From: Talpa occidentalis
Lineage: Eukaryota > Chordata > Mammalia > Eulipotyphla > Talpidae
Assembly: GCF_014898055.3 (NCBI RefSeq)
Contig: NW_023601543.1
Span: 59,171,566 to 59,235,565, forward strand
DNA length: 64,000 bases
Direction of reading: 5' to 3'
The notes under the pieces are model-generated. The model was not told the origin of the DNA, made no database searches, and saw nothing but the letters and a program-made list of their open reading frames with translations. The stretch's first letter is position 1; the number at the start of each line of letters is the position of its first letter. This document shows, piece after piece, positions 22,900 through 33,185 of this stretch. The position numbers were made by a program, and so were the translations under genes.

Positions 22900-23090
22900 T
22901 CTGTGCAATAGAACTTTCTGCAGTGATTGAAATGTTCTAGAGCTGCACTGTCCAATGTGATAGCCACTAGCCACCCGCGGTTGTCCAACACTTGATATGT
23001 GGCCAGTGCAGCTAAGGAACCAAATTTTTATTTTATTTTTATTAATTCAAAGGTATATAGCCACATGTGGCTAGTGGCTACCATGGGACT
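22900..23090. mobile_element. Old DNA-transposon-like hairpin element
   Basis: The block ATAGCCACTAGCCAC (22959 on) and GTGGCTAGTGGCTAC (near 23067) are inverted repeats around an AT-rich centre. GCACTGTCCAAT and CAATAGAACTTTCTGCAG flank them. Another member of this family lies inside the L1-linked block at 50838-50960. Confidence 0.65.
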
Positions 23091-24929
23091 CAGTCACCCC
23101 TCTTGGTCCCCACTTTCTTCCATTTTTTGTACTTGGAATCTATTCTAATAACGCACACCTATTAAACTCAAGCCATGAAGATTCTGGGGCACCCCAGACT
23201 TAAGTGATTCTCAAAAGAAATGAGAACAATATTTGCAATTAAACCTATGGAATTTGGGGGCCTGTAAGAGGCAATTTGTCCAAGCATAAAAGGGACGATG
23301 ATTTTGATGCAGAAGGTTTACCTTGATCTTGATAGGCTCTGTATGCAATGATCCTCAGAATTATTACTGGCTTCCATTGAAACAACAGATCAGGTGTCCA
23401 AAGCTCACCTTCATGGAATTGTTCAACTTCAACAAGGAGATGAAGGAAAGTCAAAGAATGCAGTGGTTGGTTGGTTCTGAATTGAAAATCAGTGCCAACC
23501 AATGATCCTTGATTACCCCATCACATGTATGAAAGAATTGACAATTTCCCACCCCTTTTCTGCAGTCATACTGCGTTTCAAGGACCATGCACTACTAATG
23601 TGCTAGGAGCCTTTCAACTTTGGTTTTACATTTTCAGGGAAAATGAAGAGGAAAACAGTTAAAGAAAGATAGTTGACAAGTATACACTTGTCTGAAGTAT
23701 ATTCTTCAAGAGGAGAAAATCTGCCATTCTATAATGTCAACCTGGAAAGAAATACTTACCATTCCAAAATATTTACAGTGATGGCTTTTAAAAAGCTTGT
23801 AATGGAAATAATACAGACATGTCCAATAATAGCTGGAATTTACAGGAAAGAAAAGCAATCTAAATAAAAAGTGAAAGTCTGAAACAGTGGCTGTCTGGCT
23901 GAACTACAACTTGCATTTGATACATTTGAATTATTTGTTCTGTTATTTCAGGTAGATAATGCAACTGTATTATCTATCCACTACTCCTTTCCCTGGTAAC
24001 CAAGGTGCTTGTAACTAAGGTAAGACAGAATGGTGGTGAGCGGAAATTCACTACTGGTTAATGTTTCCACAATGATTCTATGGGAAATAGGAAGTGTAGC
24101 ATGACCCACAAAAAGGGCAATCATGACTTAGACAGATTGGAAGCATTAGTGATGGATGGAGGGACAATTGGTATCCAATTATGCCTGATACTATTCATTT
24201 GTATTCTCCCTGATTGTGAAAAATATACACTGTAATTTGATGGAAAGTGTTTGATTTGTTTAGATCATTAAGTACATATGTTATAGTTAATGGGAAATGT
24301 CTTATTCTTATGATGTTGCCATTGAAATTAATTCTACTCAGTTAATTCACAATTTGGAATTTTATTTTGTTGTGGCAGTAATGTGATGAAAACATAGGCA
24401 AAATTAGCTATTTTATCATAACTCTTGGATGGTAAAAGTAGGCTTTTAAAATGTATACTATAGGCACACAGAACCCTCTAGTAATCATTAACTGTGATAG
24501 AGTGAACTTCCGGTTTTTTTTTTTTTTTTAAATCACAAATTGTCAGATGGAGAATTAGCAATATGTCAATTGCAATTACAGTGGTAATAACACCTTGACT
24601 CAAAATGAAATGCTGTTTCCTTTCCTTAAAAGATGTATGTGAGCATGAAGAGACCACGTTATTAAGTACTCTGGGTTTGTATTTAAGCTTGTGAATTGCC
24701 TGCTTAATGTATGCCCACACAGCATTCTTAACTGTTTTTCTTTATTATTTACAGGACATTATATGCTTCCTATTATGTAATACTTGCCTGGTAATTATTG
24801 ATTTGCATGCAATTTAATATGTTGAAATAATTTCTGAACAATAAAGAATACTAATATAATACTAGCAACTAAAAAATCATACTTTAGATTTATATGGTAT
24901 ATATTTCTACCTACCTACTGGTTATCTCC
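23091..24929. other. Unassigned, repeat-poor intergenic DNA
   Basis: Nearly 1.9 kb with no gene and few repeats. A poly-T run lies at 24515-24529. An octamer-type ATTTGCAT lies at 24801-24808 in an AT-rich stretch rich in homeodomain-like TAAT cores. Confidence 0.5.
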
Positions 24930-25660
24930 ACTTGGATTATGGGTGTCTTGAACTCACAGTATCCAAATTTGAACTCTTTGTATTCACTCAGGACTCGTTT
25001 CTCTTTTCTCTATCTCTGTTTGTCACTATCAATCACTCAGGTGCCCAAGCCAAAAAAGTAGGCATAATCTCAGCTTTTGCCCTGTCCCCTCATTGCCTCA
25101 TTTAGATCATCATCCAGTCTGATCAATTCCACTTCTTAAATATCACTCGTCTGTGTCCTCTTCCCTCCACCTCCACGGCATTATTTCCAGCTAGCACCAT
25201 CTCATATCTAGACTCTGGCAAAAGCCTCTTAAAGAGTCTCTCTGCCTGAGAGAGTTCCCACAGTGCCCCTGACTATGTCCACCGTTGTGATCATGGGTCA
25301 CTAAATTCACGGCTTCACCCCCTTTTCTGCTTCAATCATTTCTCTCACTTCCCATCGTTCTCCAGCTGACATCCTTGGACTGATCTTACCCTCTTTTCAT
25401 TCCTTGTCACTCCTCTGTCAGGGTCCTGCTGACGTGAGCCCTCTCCCTTGCAGCCAGTCCTCTCACTCCCACACACCCCCAGCCTGGATCCCTCCTCTGC
25501 CCACAGGCAGTATTTGCTACACCCCACTGTGATTGCCAAGTTCTGTGCCAGGCTCACAGTGCCTTAAGGGAAGGAGTGGTTCTTTTACAAATTTATATTT
25601 CCAGCACATCTCTTATCATTGTAAGTGTGTAATAAATATTTGCTGAATGAATGAATGGAT
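24930..25660 (+). mobile_element. LINE-2, ORF2 C-terminus and 3' end
   Basis: The order follows L2: TGTCTTGAACTCACAGTATC, TCACTCAGGTGCCCAAGCCA, TCAATTCCACTTCTTAAATA, CCACCTCCACGGCATTATTT, GCAAAAGCCTCTTAAAGAG, GTGCCAGGCTCACAGTGCCT and the end AATAAATATTTGCTGAATGA. It is heavily broken. Confidence 0.85.
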
Positions 25661-25690
25661 ATTCAGGATATCTCATACAGAATGATGTTG

Positions 25691-25830
25691 TGATGAGGTG
25701 TTGGGTTCAATGAATGGGGTCCTTGGGTTACCTCTGAGAAAAATTTTGGCAGAGCTCCCCTTTCAGAGGCACGTGGCGAGTTAACCCAGGAGATGAAGAC
25801 TTTTGCACAGACACAGGCAGGCGAAGGTTA
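25691..25830 (-). mobile_element. LTR family 3, U5 fragment in reverse
   Basis: Its reverse complement matches the 3' end of the LTR at 61030-61592 over about 135 bp, including the CTGAAAGGGGAGCT block and the end GAACCCAACACCTCATCA. It points opposite to the LTR text that follows directly. Confidence 0.85.
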
Positions 25831-26223
25831 TGATGGAAGCTGAGAGTAGAAAATAGGCTGGAAGGCCTCACCAGAGGTGGAGATAAGGACGATTAATGAA
25901 TCTTAAACTAAATCTGCTGTGAAACTTTCCAGGAATCTGAGGTGGGATCAAAAAAGATTATCAGCCAGAGGTGGGGGCAGAGAGGATTATCAATCACAGA
26001 AGACCTGAAGGAGATAATTTCCACAATAATTCCATCAAAAAAAAAAAAACCTATAAAAGAACATCCCTTGCTCTGGCAAAACACAGCTCATGGCCTGCCT
26101 GTGTCTATGCAGGCATCTCTTTCTGGAGCCTACCCCTTTCAAAAGTGCAGTTCACTGCCCACCTGTGTCTATGCAGACATCCTATTCCCCACCCCCCATT
26201 CCTTAATAAACTTGCTGTGTGCT
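25831..26223 (+). mobile_element. LTR family 3, U3-R fragment, forward
   Basis: It begins TGATGGAAGCTGAGAGTAGA, matching TGGTGGAGGCTTAGAGTAGA at 61030. It keeps CCAGAGGTGG and a TATAAAAG promoter-like box (about 26053), and ends after TTAATAAACTTGC (polyadenylation signal at about 26204). The expected forward U5 is missing; the copy of it lies reversed at the left. LTR copy B starts at its right edge. Confidence 0.75.
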
Positions 26224-26849
26224 TGAAACATCATGATCCATAGAAAGGGGAGGTTCCATGTTCCCTGCCCCACCCAAGGAAGGGTGGAGCTGAGAAAAGA
26301 GGAGAAAAAAGAAGTGGAGAGGGATGGAGGAAGAAGACTAGCAGGAGACACATGGAGAAGAGAGACATGTGAAGAAGCCATGCTTGCTTCTCAGCCTTGG
26401 ACTTGTAGCAGGGACGTGGCGGACATGGAAGGAGACACTTAGAAGGGACAGAGACATGGGTGAGAGACACATGGGGAGGCTGACAATGACAGCCTTCATC
26501 TTGACTTGTTTCCCTTCCAGACTTTCCTGGCCCCTTCTGACTCTTTCCTGTGGTTCCCTACCAGAAGGTACGTTAGACTGGAGGGCAAACTTTTGGGTCT
26601 CAGTGACCCCGCTTTGGGCCAACCCTGTTTGGCTGGACATTTACCCACAAGGGGACAGGTAAATTGGATGTTTAATTGGAAATTATTCTCATTATATTCT
26701 TTCTCTTCCTATTGCAAACTAATTGTGCTAAAGGTCTTTTCTATTGACGGCTTTAGCCCATTACAAGAGTGTTTGTCTTTACGTGGCAGATGACAGAACC
26801 CATTTAGAGCAGGCCAGTCTGGGAATCACCCTCATCCTGCCCACTAACA
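26224..26849 (+). mobile_element. Solo LTR, family 1 (copy B)
   Basis: Sense start TGAAACATCATGATCCATAG, then GGGGAGGTTCCATGTTCCCT, and end CCTGCCCACTAACA. Flanks TGCT and CGCT fit a decayed 4-bp duplication, the size used by class I (gammaretrovirus-like) ERVs. It has no coding capacity; open frames here are chance. Confidence 0.85.
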
Positions 26850-27338
26850 CGCTGATGAATGGGAAGTTCTGCTGAATTCTTTCAAAAGGACCCAAGAACC
26901 TCACACACTGAACCCCACCTTCCATACTTCAACAGTTACATATTTAAAAGGTTAGGTATATTAGAAGAAAGGAAGGGAGAAAAAGACACACAAACACAGG
27001 CAGGCAGGAGAGCTGCGTTTTGGTAGCACAGAATTTGCACTGCTCTAGTGTTCTTCTTTGGGGGAGGGGTTCGTTCCTTTGTGGAATTGTTAGCTATTGT
27101 TAGATGAATTACTTCTAGGGTGTGACTAGGGTGATTTGTAAGCACTAGGGTGATTCTCTATAAAGGCCCTTAATCTCCATATTCTCACTCCTGGTCTGCA
27201 CCTCGGATACTTTCTATAGCAGTGGATACTTTCTAGAGCAATTAGGCAGTTGGCGCCTAAGGATTTTCATTTCTATAGCTGGTTTAACAGCTATATTCAT
27301 TATTTTTACCCCCATGTCCAATTTCTGGGCTTGTGATG
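26850..27338. other. Unassigned intergenic DNA
   Basis: No gene. A local tandem-like pair of GTGACTAGGGTGATT-type phrases occurs at 27121-27155, and GGATACTTTCTA occurs twice at 27205-27235. Confidence 0.5.
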
Positions 27339-27356
27339 CCTCCATCCCCATTTTTT

Positions 27357-27616
27357 AAAAAGATTTGTTTATTTATGTATACAAGAACCCAAGTACAGGC
27401 CAGAGGTGTAGGGGGGTGAGAGGATTCACTAGAGGCAGAGCGGGGAACAGAACAGGCAGAGTGACTGAAATAACTGCTGAGGGGAGCAGCAGGCGAGTCA
27501 GGAGAGGTTTGCTGTGCTGTGTGGGTAGCTCCCTGGCTGGGGATTGAACTCCTGCTGCAGTGGCTGCGGATAGCTTCATAGGTTGTGTCTTAACCCCTTG
27601 CGCCACCAGGGAGGCC
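27357..27616 (-). mobile_element. tRNA-derived SINE, reverse
   Basis: Reverse copy from TTTATTTATGTATACAAGAA to GCGCCACCAGGGAGGCC. The direct repeat CCTCCATCCCCATTTTTT (27339-27356 and 27617-27634) is a perfect 18-bp target duplication. Confidence 0.92.
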
Positions 27617-27634
27617 CCTCCATCCCCATTTTTT

Positions 27635-28841
27635 TTTTTAACTCAAAGTCTCCATCACATAATATTCCCTGTTTGAATGAGTGAGAACTTGTTATAAAGT
27701 GAAGACAAGGTTGACAGGACAAATGACGCTGGTGCACATTGGGAGACAATTTTCCATGGGTCTTTTGTGTTTCTGAACATCTTATAAGTAGAGACATTGA
27801 CTGCCTTTGTTCCACACTAACTTTTCAAATATGTTTGTATAGCAAACAGTCTGAGACTAAGACAGAGATATTGTCTCTCTTGGGAACAAAGGACAAGTTT
27901 ATTTACTATCCCATTAGTTAGAACAGTAAGAACTCCTAGAGCAAAGGTCAATTTCACTTCTTGACCCTTATAAAAGATTCAAGCTCGCTAAAGTCAGATT
28001 CCCTCCCTTATAACGTAACCCATCCATGTGCAGGTGTCAACTGGTCCTCTGTGTTGCCTGTGAGGTTTGAGACCTAGGGAACTTGTGCAAATCCTGATAT
28101 TCTTGCAACTGTGATGGCTACGAGGAAGAAACTGTCCCTCGGCTCATGTCTTTGGTCAGCATCCATGAAACTGTGCTAAGCTCACTTGGTAACTTACAAG
28201 TAGAATAAAATCTCAGACCTTTCCCAGTTCTTGAAAGTGTTGACTTAGGAGAATACTGTCTAGAGACATATTTATAACTGGGAATATTAGTATACACATT
28301 GAAAGCTAAAGTCAAAGCCACTGCAACAACTTACAGGCAGTCCTGGTTTTGTTAATGGGGCAAATCAATTCTAAGCAATGGGAAATGTTGACATTATCCA
28401 GTGACCTTTAAAACTTGTTATCAAAACCATTAAACCTTCCATTATGAAGAAGTGTAAGAAAATAAAAAATAGTCAATTTCTAAGTTTGATCAGTTTTCCA
28501 CTAAATTCTTCTGATTGCATATTTAGATTCTCTTGAGAATGGACACATGGTGAGCATTTTTACAGTGCGCTATTTCTTCTAACTCCATTTATACTCAATT
28601 TAAATTTTACTTCTAGTATTACCACTTTTCATTTCTTTCCTGCACCTTCATCTTTGTTGGCCAATTTCCTCTTTCGATTATCCATTTTTGTAAAATGGCA
28701 CATGACTTTATCACTGGGTCACAAGGAGGTAATATGAGTACATACTTTGCTGTCCCTGGTGTGAGCTGAATAACAGATGGACAGTGACCAACTGTGAACA
28801 GGCTTTGAAAGAAATGGTGTGACTGGTTGCTTACTGAGGCA
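27635..28841. other. Unassigned intergenic DNA
   Basis: No gene or clear repeat in about 1.2 kb. Confidence 0.5.
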
Positions 28842-28845
28842 CAGC

Positions 28846-29477
28846 TATACAGTGTGATATCCCAGAAAGGGGAAGTTCCAGGTTCCCTGACCCACCCAAA
28901 GGAGGGTGTAGCCGAACAGGGAGAAGCTAGAAAAGACTTAGAAAAGAACTTAGGGAGAAGGAAGGAAGAAACCCTGAAGGAGACACATGGAACAGAGAAG
29001 CATGTGAAAAAGAAGACACACTTGCTTCTTGGCCTTGGACTTGTACCAGGGACATGAGATATGGAAGGAGACACTTAGAAGAGACAGAGACATGGTGAGA
29101 GATGGGTGGGGAGGCAGACAATAGTAGCCTTTATCTTGATTTTGATTTTGCTCTTTTCCTTCCAGACTTGCCTGGCCCTTTCTCCCCCTTTTGGTGGGTC
29201 CCCACCAGAAGGTGCCTTAGACTTGTGGCAAACTTCTAGGTCTCAGCGACCCCACATTGGGCCACAAGGGGATGGGTAACTATGGGTGTCTAATTGGAAA
29301 CTATTTTAAATATATTATTTCTCTTCTTTATTCCACACTAATTTTATTAAAGTTCTTTTCTATTAAAGGTCTTGCACTCTAAGAGTGTGTTTTGTCTTTA
29401 TGCAGCAGATGACAGAACCCAGTTAGAGAAGGCAGGTTTGGGGCTCCCTGGGGTGTCCCTCAGCCTGTCCTATAACA
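28846..29477 (+). mobile_element. Solo LTR, family 1 (copy C)
   Basis: From TATACAGTGTGATATCCCAG to CTGTCCTATAACA, with the ATTAAAG polyadenylation block near 29345-29365. Flanks CAGC at 28842-28845 and 29478-29481 are a perfect 4-bp target duplication. A 151-codon open frame on the other strand is not a gene. Confidence 0.88.
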
Positions 29478-29634
29478 CAGCTATTATTTGTGGACCAAAG
29501 AGCTAGAAGTGAAGTTTGTACTTTTTCAATTACCGTCAATGAGTACATCAATACTATGGTAATAGAAATTTGAACCATGTTGCTGCTGTTATTAACGTGG
29601 GATCTGAAAATTCTGTGTCTGAAAACCCTGCAAG

Positions 29635-29740
29635 GTGCTCACCTCAGCAGCACACATACTAAAATTGGAATACACAGAGAAGATTAGCATGGCCTCTGTG
29701 CAAGGATGACATGCTCATTTGTGAAGTGTTTCATATTTGA
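29635..29740 (+). pseudogene. RNU6 pseudogene: U6 snRNA pseudogene
   Basis: The sequence follows U6 from end to end: GTGCTC, CAGCAGCACA, ACTAAAATTGGAA, CAGAGAAGATTAGCATGGCC, GCAAGGATGACA and GTGAAGTGTTTCATATTT. It has several changes and a 2-bp loss after TTGGAA. The ACAGAGA box, which pairs with the 5' splice site, is kept. The Pol III oligo-T terminator is lost (TTTGAAATG instead of TTTT). I saw no TATA or PSE at the proper distance upstream. This is most likely a retrocopy, and an A-rich stretch follows. Confidence 0.92.
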
Positions 29741-29748
29741 AATGAAAA

Positions 29749-30353
29749 TGTTACAGGGCAGGGAGAGGGGCACCCCAGAACCCCCTAGCCTGCCTGCTCT
29801 AAATAGGTTCTGCCATCTGCCTCATCAAGACAAAACATATAAAACCTTTAATGGAAAGGAACTTTAATATAATTAGTGTGCAATACAGACAAGACAAAGC
29901 ATATAGTTTCCAAATCTCGCACCCAAAGTTCCCCATCCCCTCGTGGGTAAAAGTCCAGCCAAACATGGCTGGCCCAAAGCAAGGCCCGAAAGTCTGCCTC
30001 AAGTCTAAAGCACCTTCCTGTGGGGACCCATAGATTAGAGTCAGAAACAGCCAGACAAGTCTGGGAGGAAAAGAGCAAAATCAAAACTAAGATAAAAGCT
30101 GCCATTGTTAACTTCCTCACGGTCTCTCACACTTATCTGTTTCCACCAGTCCAGGACGAAAAGACAAGTGCAGCTTCTTCACGTGTCTCTCTGTGCCTCA
30201 TGCCTCCTCCTCCAGTTCTCCTTCCTGCTCTCCATCCTGCTTCCTTCCTACTCCAGTCTCCTCTATAGTTCTCCTCCCTGCTCAGTTCCACTCTCCCTTG
30301 GGTGGAGCAGGGAACCTGGAACCTCCCTTTTTCCTGGGGACCACCCTGTTACA
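29749..30353 (-). mobile_element. Solo LTR, family 1 (copy D)
   Basis: Plus-strand start TGTTACAGGGCAGGGAGAGG and end GGACCACCCTGTTACA. The element reads on the minus strand. Flanks AAAA at both sides fit a 4-bp duplication. It forms an inverted pair with copy C, and the U6 pseudogene lies between them. Confidence 0.88.
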
Positions 30354-30508
30354 AAAACAAAACACAAAACCATACAAAGCCAAACTGCAAAAAACCACGA
30401 AGGCTCATAACCTCTCTCACAACTCCTAGTAGATGAACGTTTCCCTGGGATTTGTATGAGAGATTGATCTGCACAAGCAGGTTGGCAATCGTAGGATGAC
30501 CCAAAATG
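30354..30508. other. A-rich stretch right of LTR copy D
   Basis: AAAACAAAACACAAAACCAT begins directly at the LTR edge. It may be the remainder of the A-rich tail of the U6 retrocopy, split by the LTR. Confidence 0.4.
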
Positions 30509-30522
30509 TCCCTAGAGCTCTT

Positions 30523-30774
30523 TTTTTTTTAATTTATACAAGCACTGGGGTACAGTCAGAAGCGGGGGAGGGTGAAAGAATTCACCAGAGCCAGAGCGGA
30601 GAGCAGAGCAGGCAGACTGACGAACTAAACTGCTGAGGGGAGCAGCGGGCGCAGCAGGAGAGGTCTGCACACCATGTGGGACCCTCGCCGGCAGCCGGGG
30701 ATCGAACTGGCGCTGCAGAGGCTGCGGGCAGCTTTGCAACACAGCGCTCAACCGCTGCGTCACCGGGGAGGCCC
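30523..30774 (-). mobile_element. tRNA-derived SINE, GC-rich subfamily
   Basis: Reverse copy from TTTTAATTTATACAAGCACT to CGTCACCGGGGAGGCCC. The flanks TCCCTAGAGCTCTT and TTCCTAGAACTCTT are a target duplication with two differences. Confidence 0.9.
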
Positions 30775-31218
30775 TTCCTAGAACTCTTACACGAGTGTCC
30801 CTCCACCCCGCAGGGGAGGGAAATGGTTTGGAGTTATGATGAAAGCCCTTAGGTACCTGAGATTGGCCACTTGGAAGGGAGAAGCAACGGCTCGCCTCAA
30901 AGCCTGCACTGAAAGGATCATGAGGGACGTGTACGGCACGTGTAACTACTGTGGCCTACAGACAACCTCGGACAAGACAGGTAGTCCTTGGGCACTGTCT
31001 CACATTTTAATCTTCTCTTGAACATCCCTAGGAGGATGATCAATCACACAGTTGTGGGGTTTGAGGTATATGAAAATTTGAAAGAACTTCATAGCATTAT
31101 GTTCAGCCACCAAGATGACTTCCTGAGCAGCTGCCCGCTTGGGATGTTGCTGAGAAAGGAACTACACATTGCCCAGCAAGAGAAGGATCTGAGACTTTTA
31201 TGAGTAGAGATACTTGCC
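30775..31218. other. Unassigned intergenic DNA
   Basis: An open frame of 61 codons at 30836-31021 contains a CNYCG phrase, but I recognise no domain and no homologue. Confidence 0.45.
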
Positions 31219-31233
31219 AAAAGACATGGATGA

Positions 31234-31495
31234 CAGGGCCTCCCTGGTGGCGCAAGGGGCTAAAACACAGCCTATAAAATAATCTGTATCTGTTGCAGCA
31301 CGAGTTCGATCCCAGGCCAGGGAGATTCCCACATGGCACAGAAGACCTCTCGACCCCGCTGTTCTCCTCAGCAGTGTATTTCAGTAATTCCATCTGTTTT
31401 GCTCCCCATTCTGTCTCTGGTGAATCCTCTCACCCCCCTCATCTCTGGCCTGTACCCCAGTTCTTGTATGCACAAATAAATAAATCTTTAAAAAA
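31234..31495 (+). mobile_element. tRNA-derived SINE, forward
   Basis: Head GGGCCTCCCTGGTGGCGCAA, B-box-like GAGTTCGATCCC, the CTCAGCAGTGTATTTCAGTA middle, and tail GCACAAATAAATAAATC with poly-A. The 15-bp flank AAAAGACATGGATGA is perfect on both sides (31219-31233, 31496-31510). The B box is intact. Confidence 0.93.
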
Positions 31496-31510
31496 AAAAG
31501 ACATGGATGA

Positions 31511-31793
31511 AAGAAACAGTGGAAAAATCACCCAGGAGGGGCTATTTTGGGGTTTTCTTGGTTACTGTTTACATGATATCCTATAAACCTCACACAGCCA
31601 AATTTATTCTGTCATTCAATTAATAATTACAGATTGCCTGTCCTGCACTGTGCCAGGATGGTGAAAGTGACAAGACTCTTCTGAAGGTGGTCAGGCAATG
31701 GCTAATGACACAGCTGATCATTTAATTATAATCAAGATATTAAGTGTCACAAAAGAGATGGCTTGACAATGTGTGAGGAGGAGGACAGTATTT
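31511..31793. mobile_element. Possible L2 remnant
   Basis: The phrase TGCCTGTCCTGCACTGTGCC with GTCAGGCAATGGCTAATG resembles a diverged L2 3' region. The assignment is weak. Confidence 0.35.
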
Positions 31794-31808
31794 GAGGAAG
31801 ACATTCTT

Positions 31809-32079
31809 TTTTTTTTAAGATTTATTTATTTATTTTATACAAGAACCGGGGTACAGGCCAGATGCGTGGGAGGGTGAGAGGATTCACCAGAGACAGAGCG
31901 GGGAACAGAACAGGCAGACTGACGAAATACACTGCTGAGGGGAGCAGCAGGAGAGACAGGAGAGGTCTGCTGTGCCATGTGGGACACTTGCCAGCTGGCC
32001 GGGATTGAACCCATGCTGCAGAGGCTGTGGACAGCTTCACAGAGTGGCGCACAACCGCCTGAGCCACCAGGGGAGGCCC
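31809..32079 (-). mobile_element. tRNA-derived SINE, reverse
   Basis: Reverse copy from poly-T and TATTTTATACAAGAACCGGG to GAGCCACCAGGGGAGGCCC. The 15-bp flank GAGGAAGACATTCTT is perfect at 31794-31808 and 32080-32094. Confidence 0.93.
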
Positions 32080-32094
32080 GAGGAAGACATTCTT

Positions 32095-32994
32095 GAGGGA
32101 GTAACACTTAAGCTGAACCTTGAATGAAATGTAGGTTGGGTTTCCCAAAGACCTAACATGTCCCCCCATATCTGGAAGATTTATCACATTTATCTAGAAG
32201 TGATTATTTTCCCTATTCCTTTTCTAGTCTAAAAGAAAATTCCTATAAATTTTACAACTGGCATTATTTTTACAGATCACAAAGCTATAAGTCAACTTGG
32301 CCTCCCTAGATCTCATTTACGTTACTACCCAGCACTCTTCTGTGCAAGACCTTCCCTGATCTACCTACCTTGGCTCACTCCTCACCCTGTCCTCCCCATT
32401 TCCCCTACTCTTGTCTTGCCTTGCCCCACAGAGCTGACATATCTTGTTGACTATAAACTGGGTCCTTCTAAGCAGCTCTGGTTCCCCACTCAAGTGTCCT
32501 ACTACCTTGACTCTGAGTCCAGCACGGCAACCCTTGATTGACCACAACCTCACTTGTAGGACTTTTTCGTCGCATGCATACAGATAGAACTTGAACCTGC
32601 TCTACCCTAGTCCCACTAAAGTTTACCAAGACAGAGCCATTGTACTCCTTGCTCCAAGCAGTGCTCCTGGCATAGTTAGCAGAATTCACCTTTGAATGTT
32701 CCTGCTCCCTAGCCCTTTGGCAGGGGACATAAGCATCACTCTGAGATGTGTGTCCAATAATCTTCCAGAGGTTCCCAGTGTGATTGAGTCCCAGTTGCTC
32801 ACAGTGAGAACCTACCCAATGTTGTACCCTGTATTGGGTGCCTTCCCTTTTCTGTCTTACTTTTACACTCCTTTGCCAGCTTTTCCTGGGATTGCCTCCC
32901 AGATAAACTACTTGCACTCAAATCCTTATCCCAGGATCTGCTTCTGGGAGAACATAAACTCAATCATCTGCCTATGATGGAGAGTCATCTTCCT
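32095..32994. other. Unassigned intergenic DNA
   Basis: Moderately GC-rich with no recognised gene. A 149-codon open frame on the minus strand (32468-32917) has no domain. Part of 32290-32440 may be L2. Confidence 0.45.
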
Positions 32995-33185
32995 GACAAT
33001 ATGTTAAGTATTTGACAAGCTTTATTTCAATTAATCTTTAAGACAACCTTAGGAGTTATTGTATTTCCTCATGTTTTACAGTTAAGACATTGAGGCCCAG
33101 AGATGTTAAGTAACTCGCCCAAGATCACAGAGTAAGTTCATGTTGGAGACAGAATTCTAAACCAACCAGTTTAACTCTAAAACCA
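32995..33185 (-). mobile_element. MIR SINE, reverse orientation
   Basis: TTAGGAGTTATTGTATTTCC, ACATTGAGGCCCAGAGATGT, TAAGTAACTCGCCCAAGATC and ACAGAGTAAGTTCATG are the MIR core in reverse. Confidence 0.8.

Noticed and set aside
28619..29074. A 151-codon open frame on the minus strand
   Set aside because: It runs antisense into solo LTR copy C and matches nothing; similar frames appear in the other LTR copies by shared sequence.
30836..31021. A 61-codon frame with a CNYCG phrase, considered as a zinc-finger exon
   Set aside because: Only one Cys pair, no further ligands and no family match.
32468..32917. A 149-codon open frame on the minus strand
   Set aside because: No recognisable domain, no splice or promoter context, and the region may be partly old repeat.
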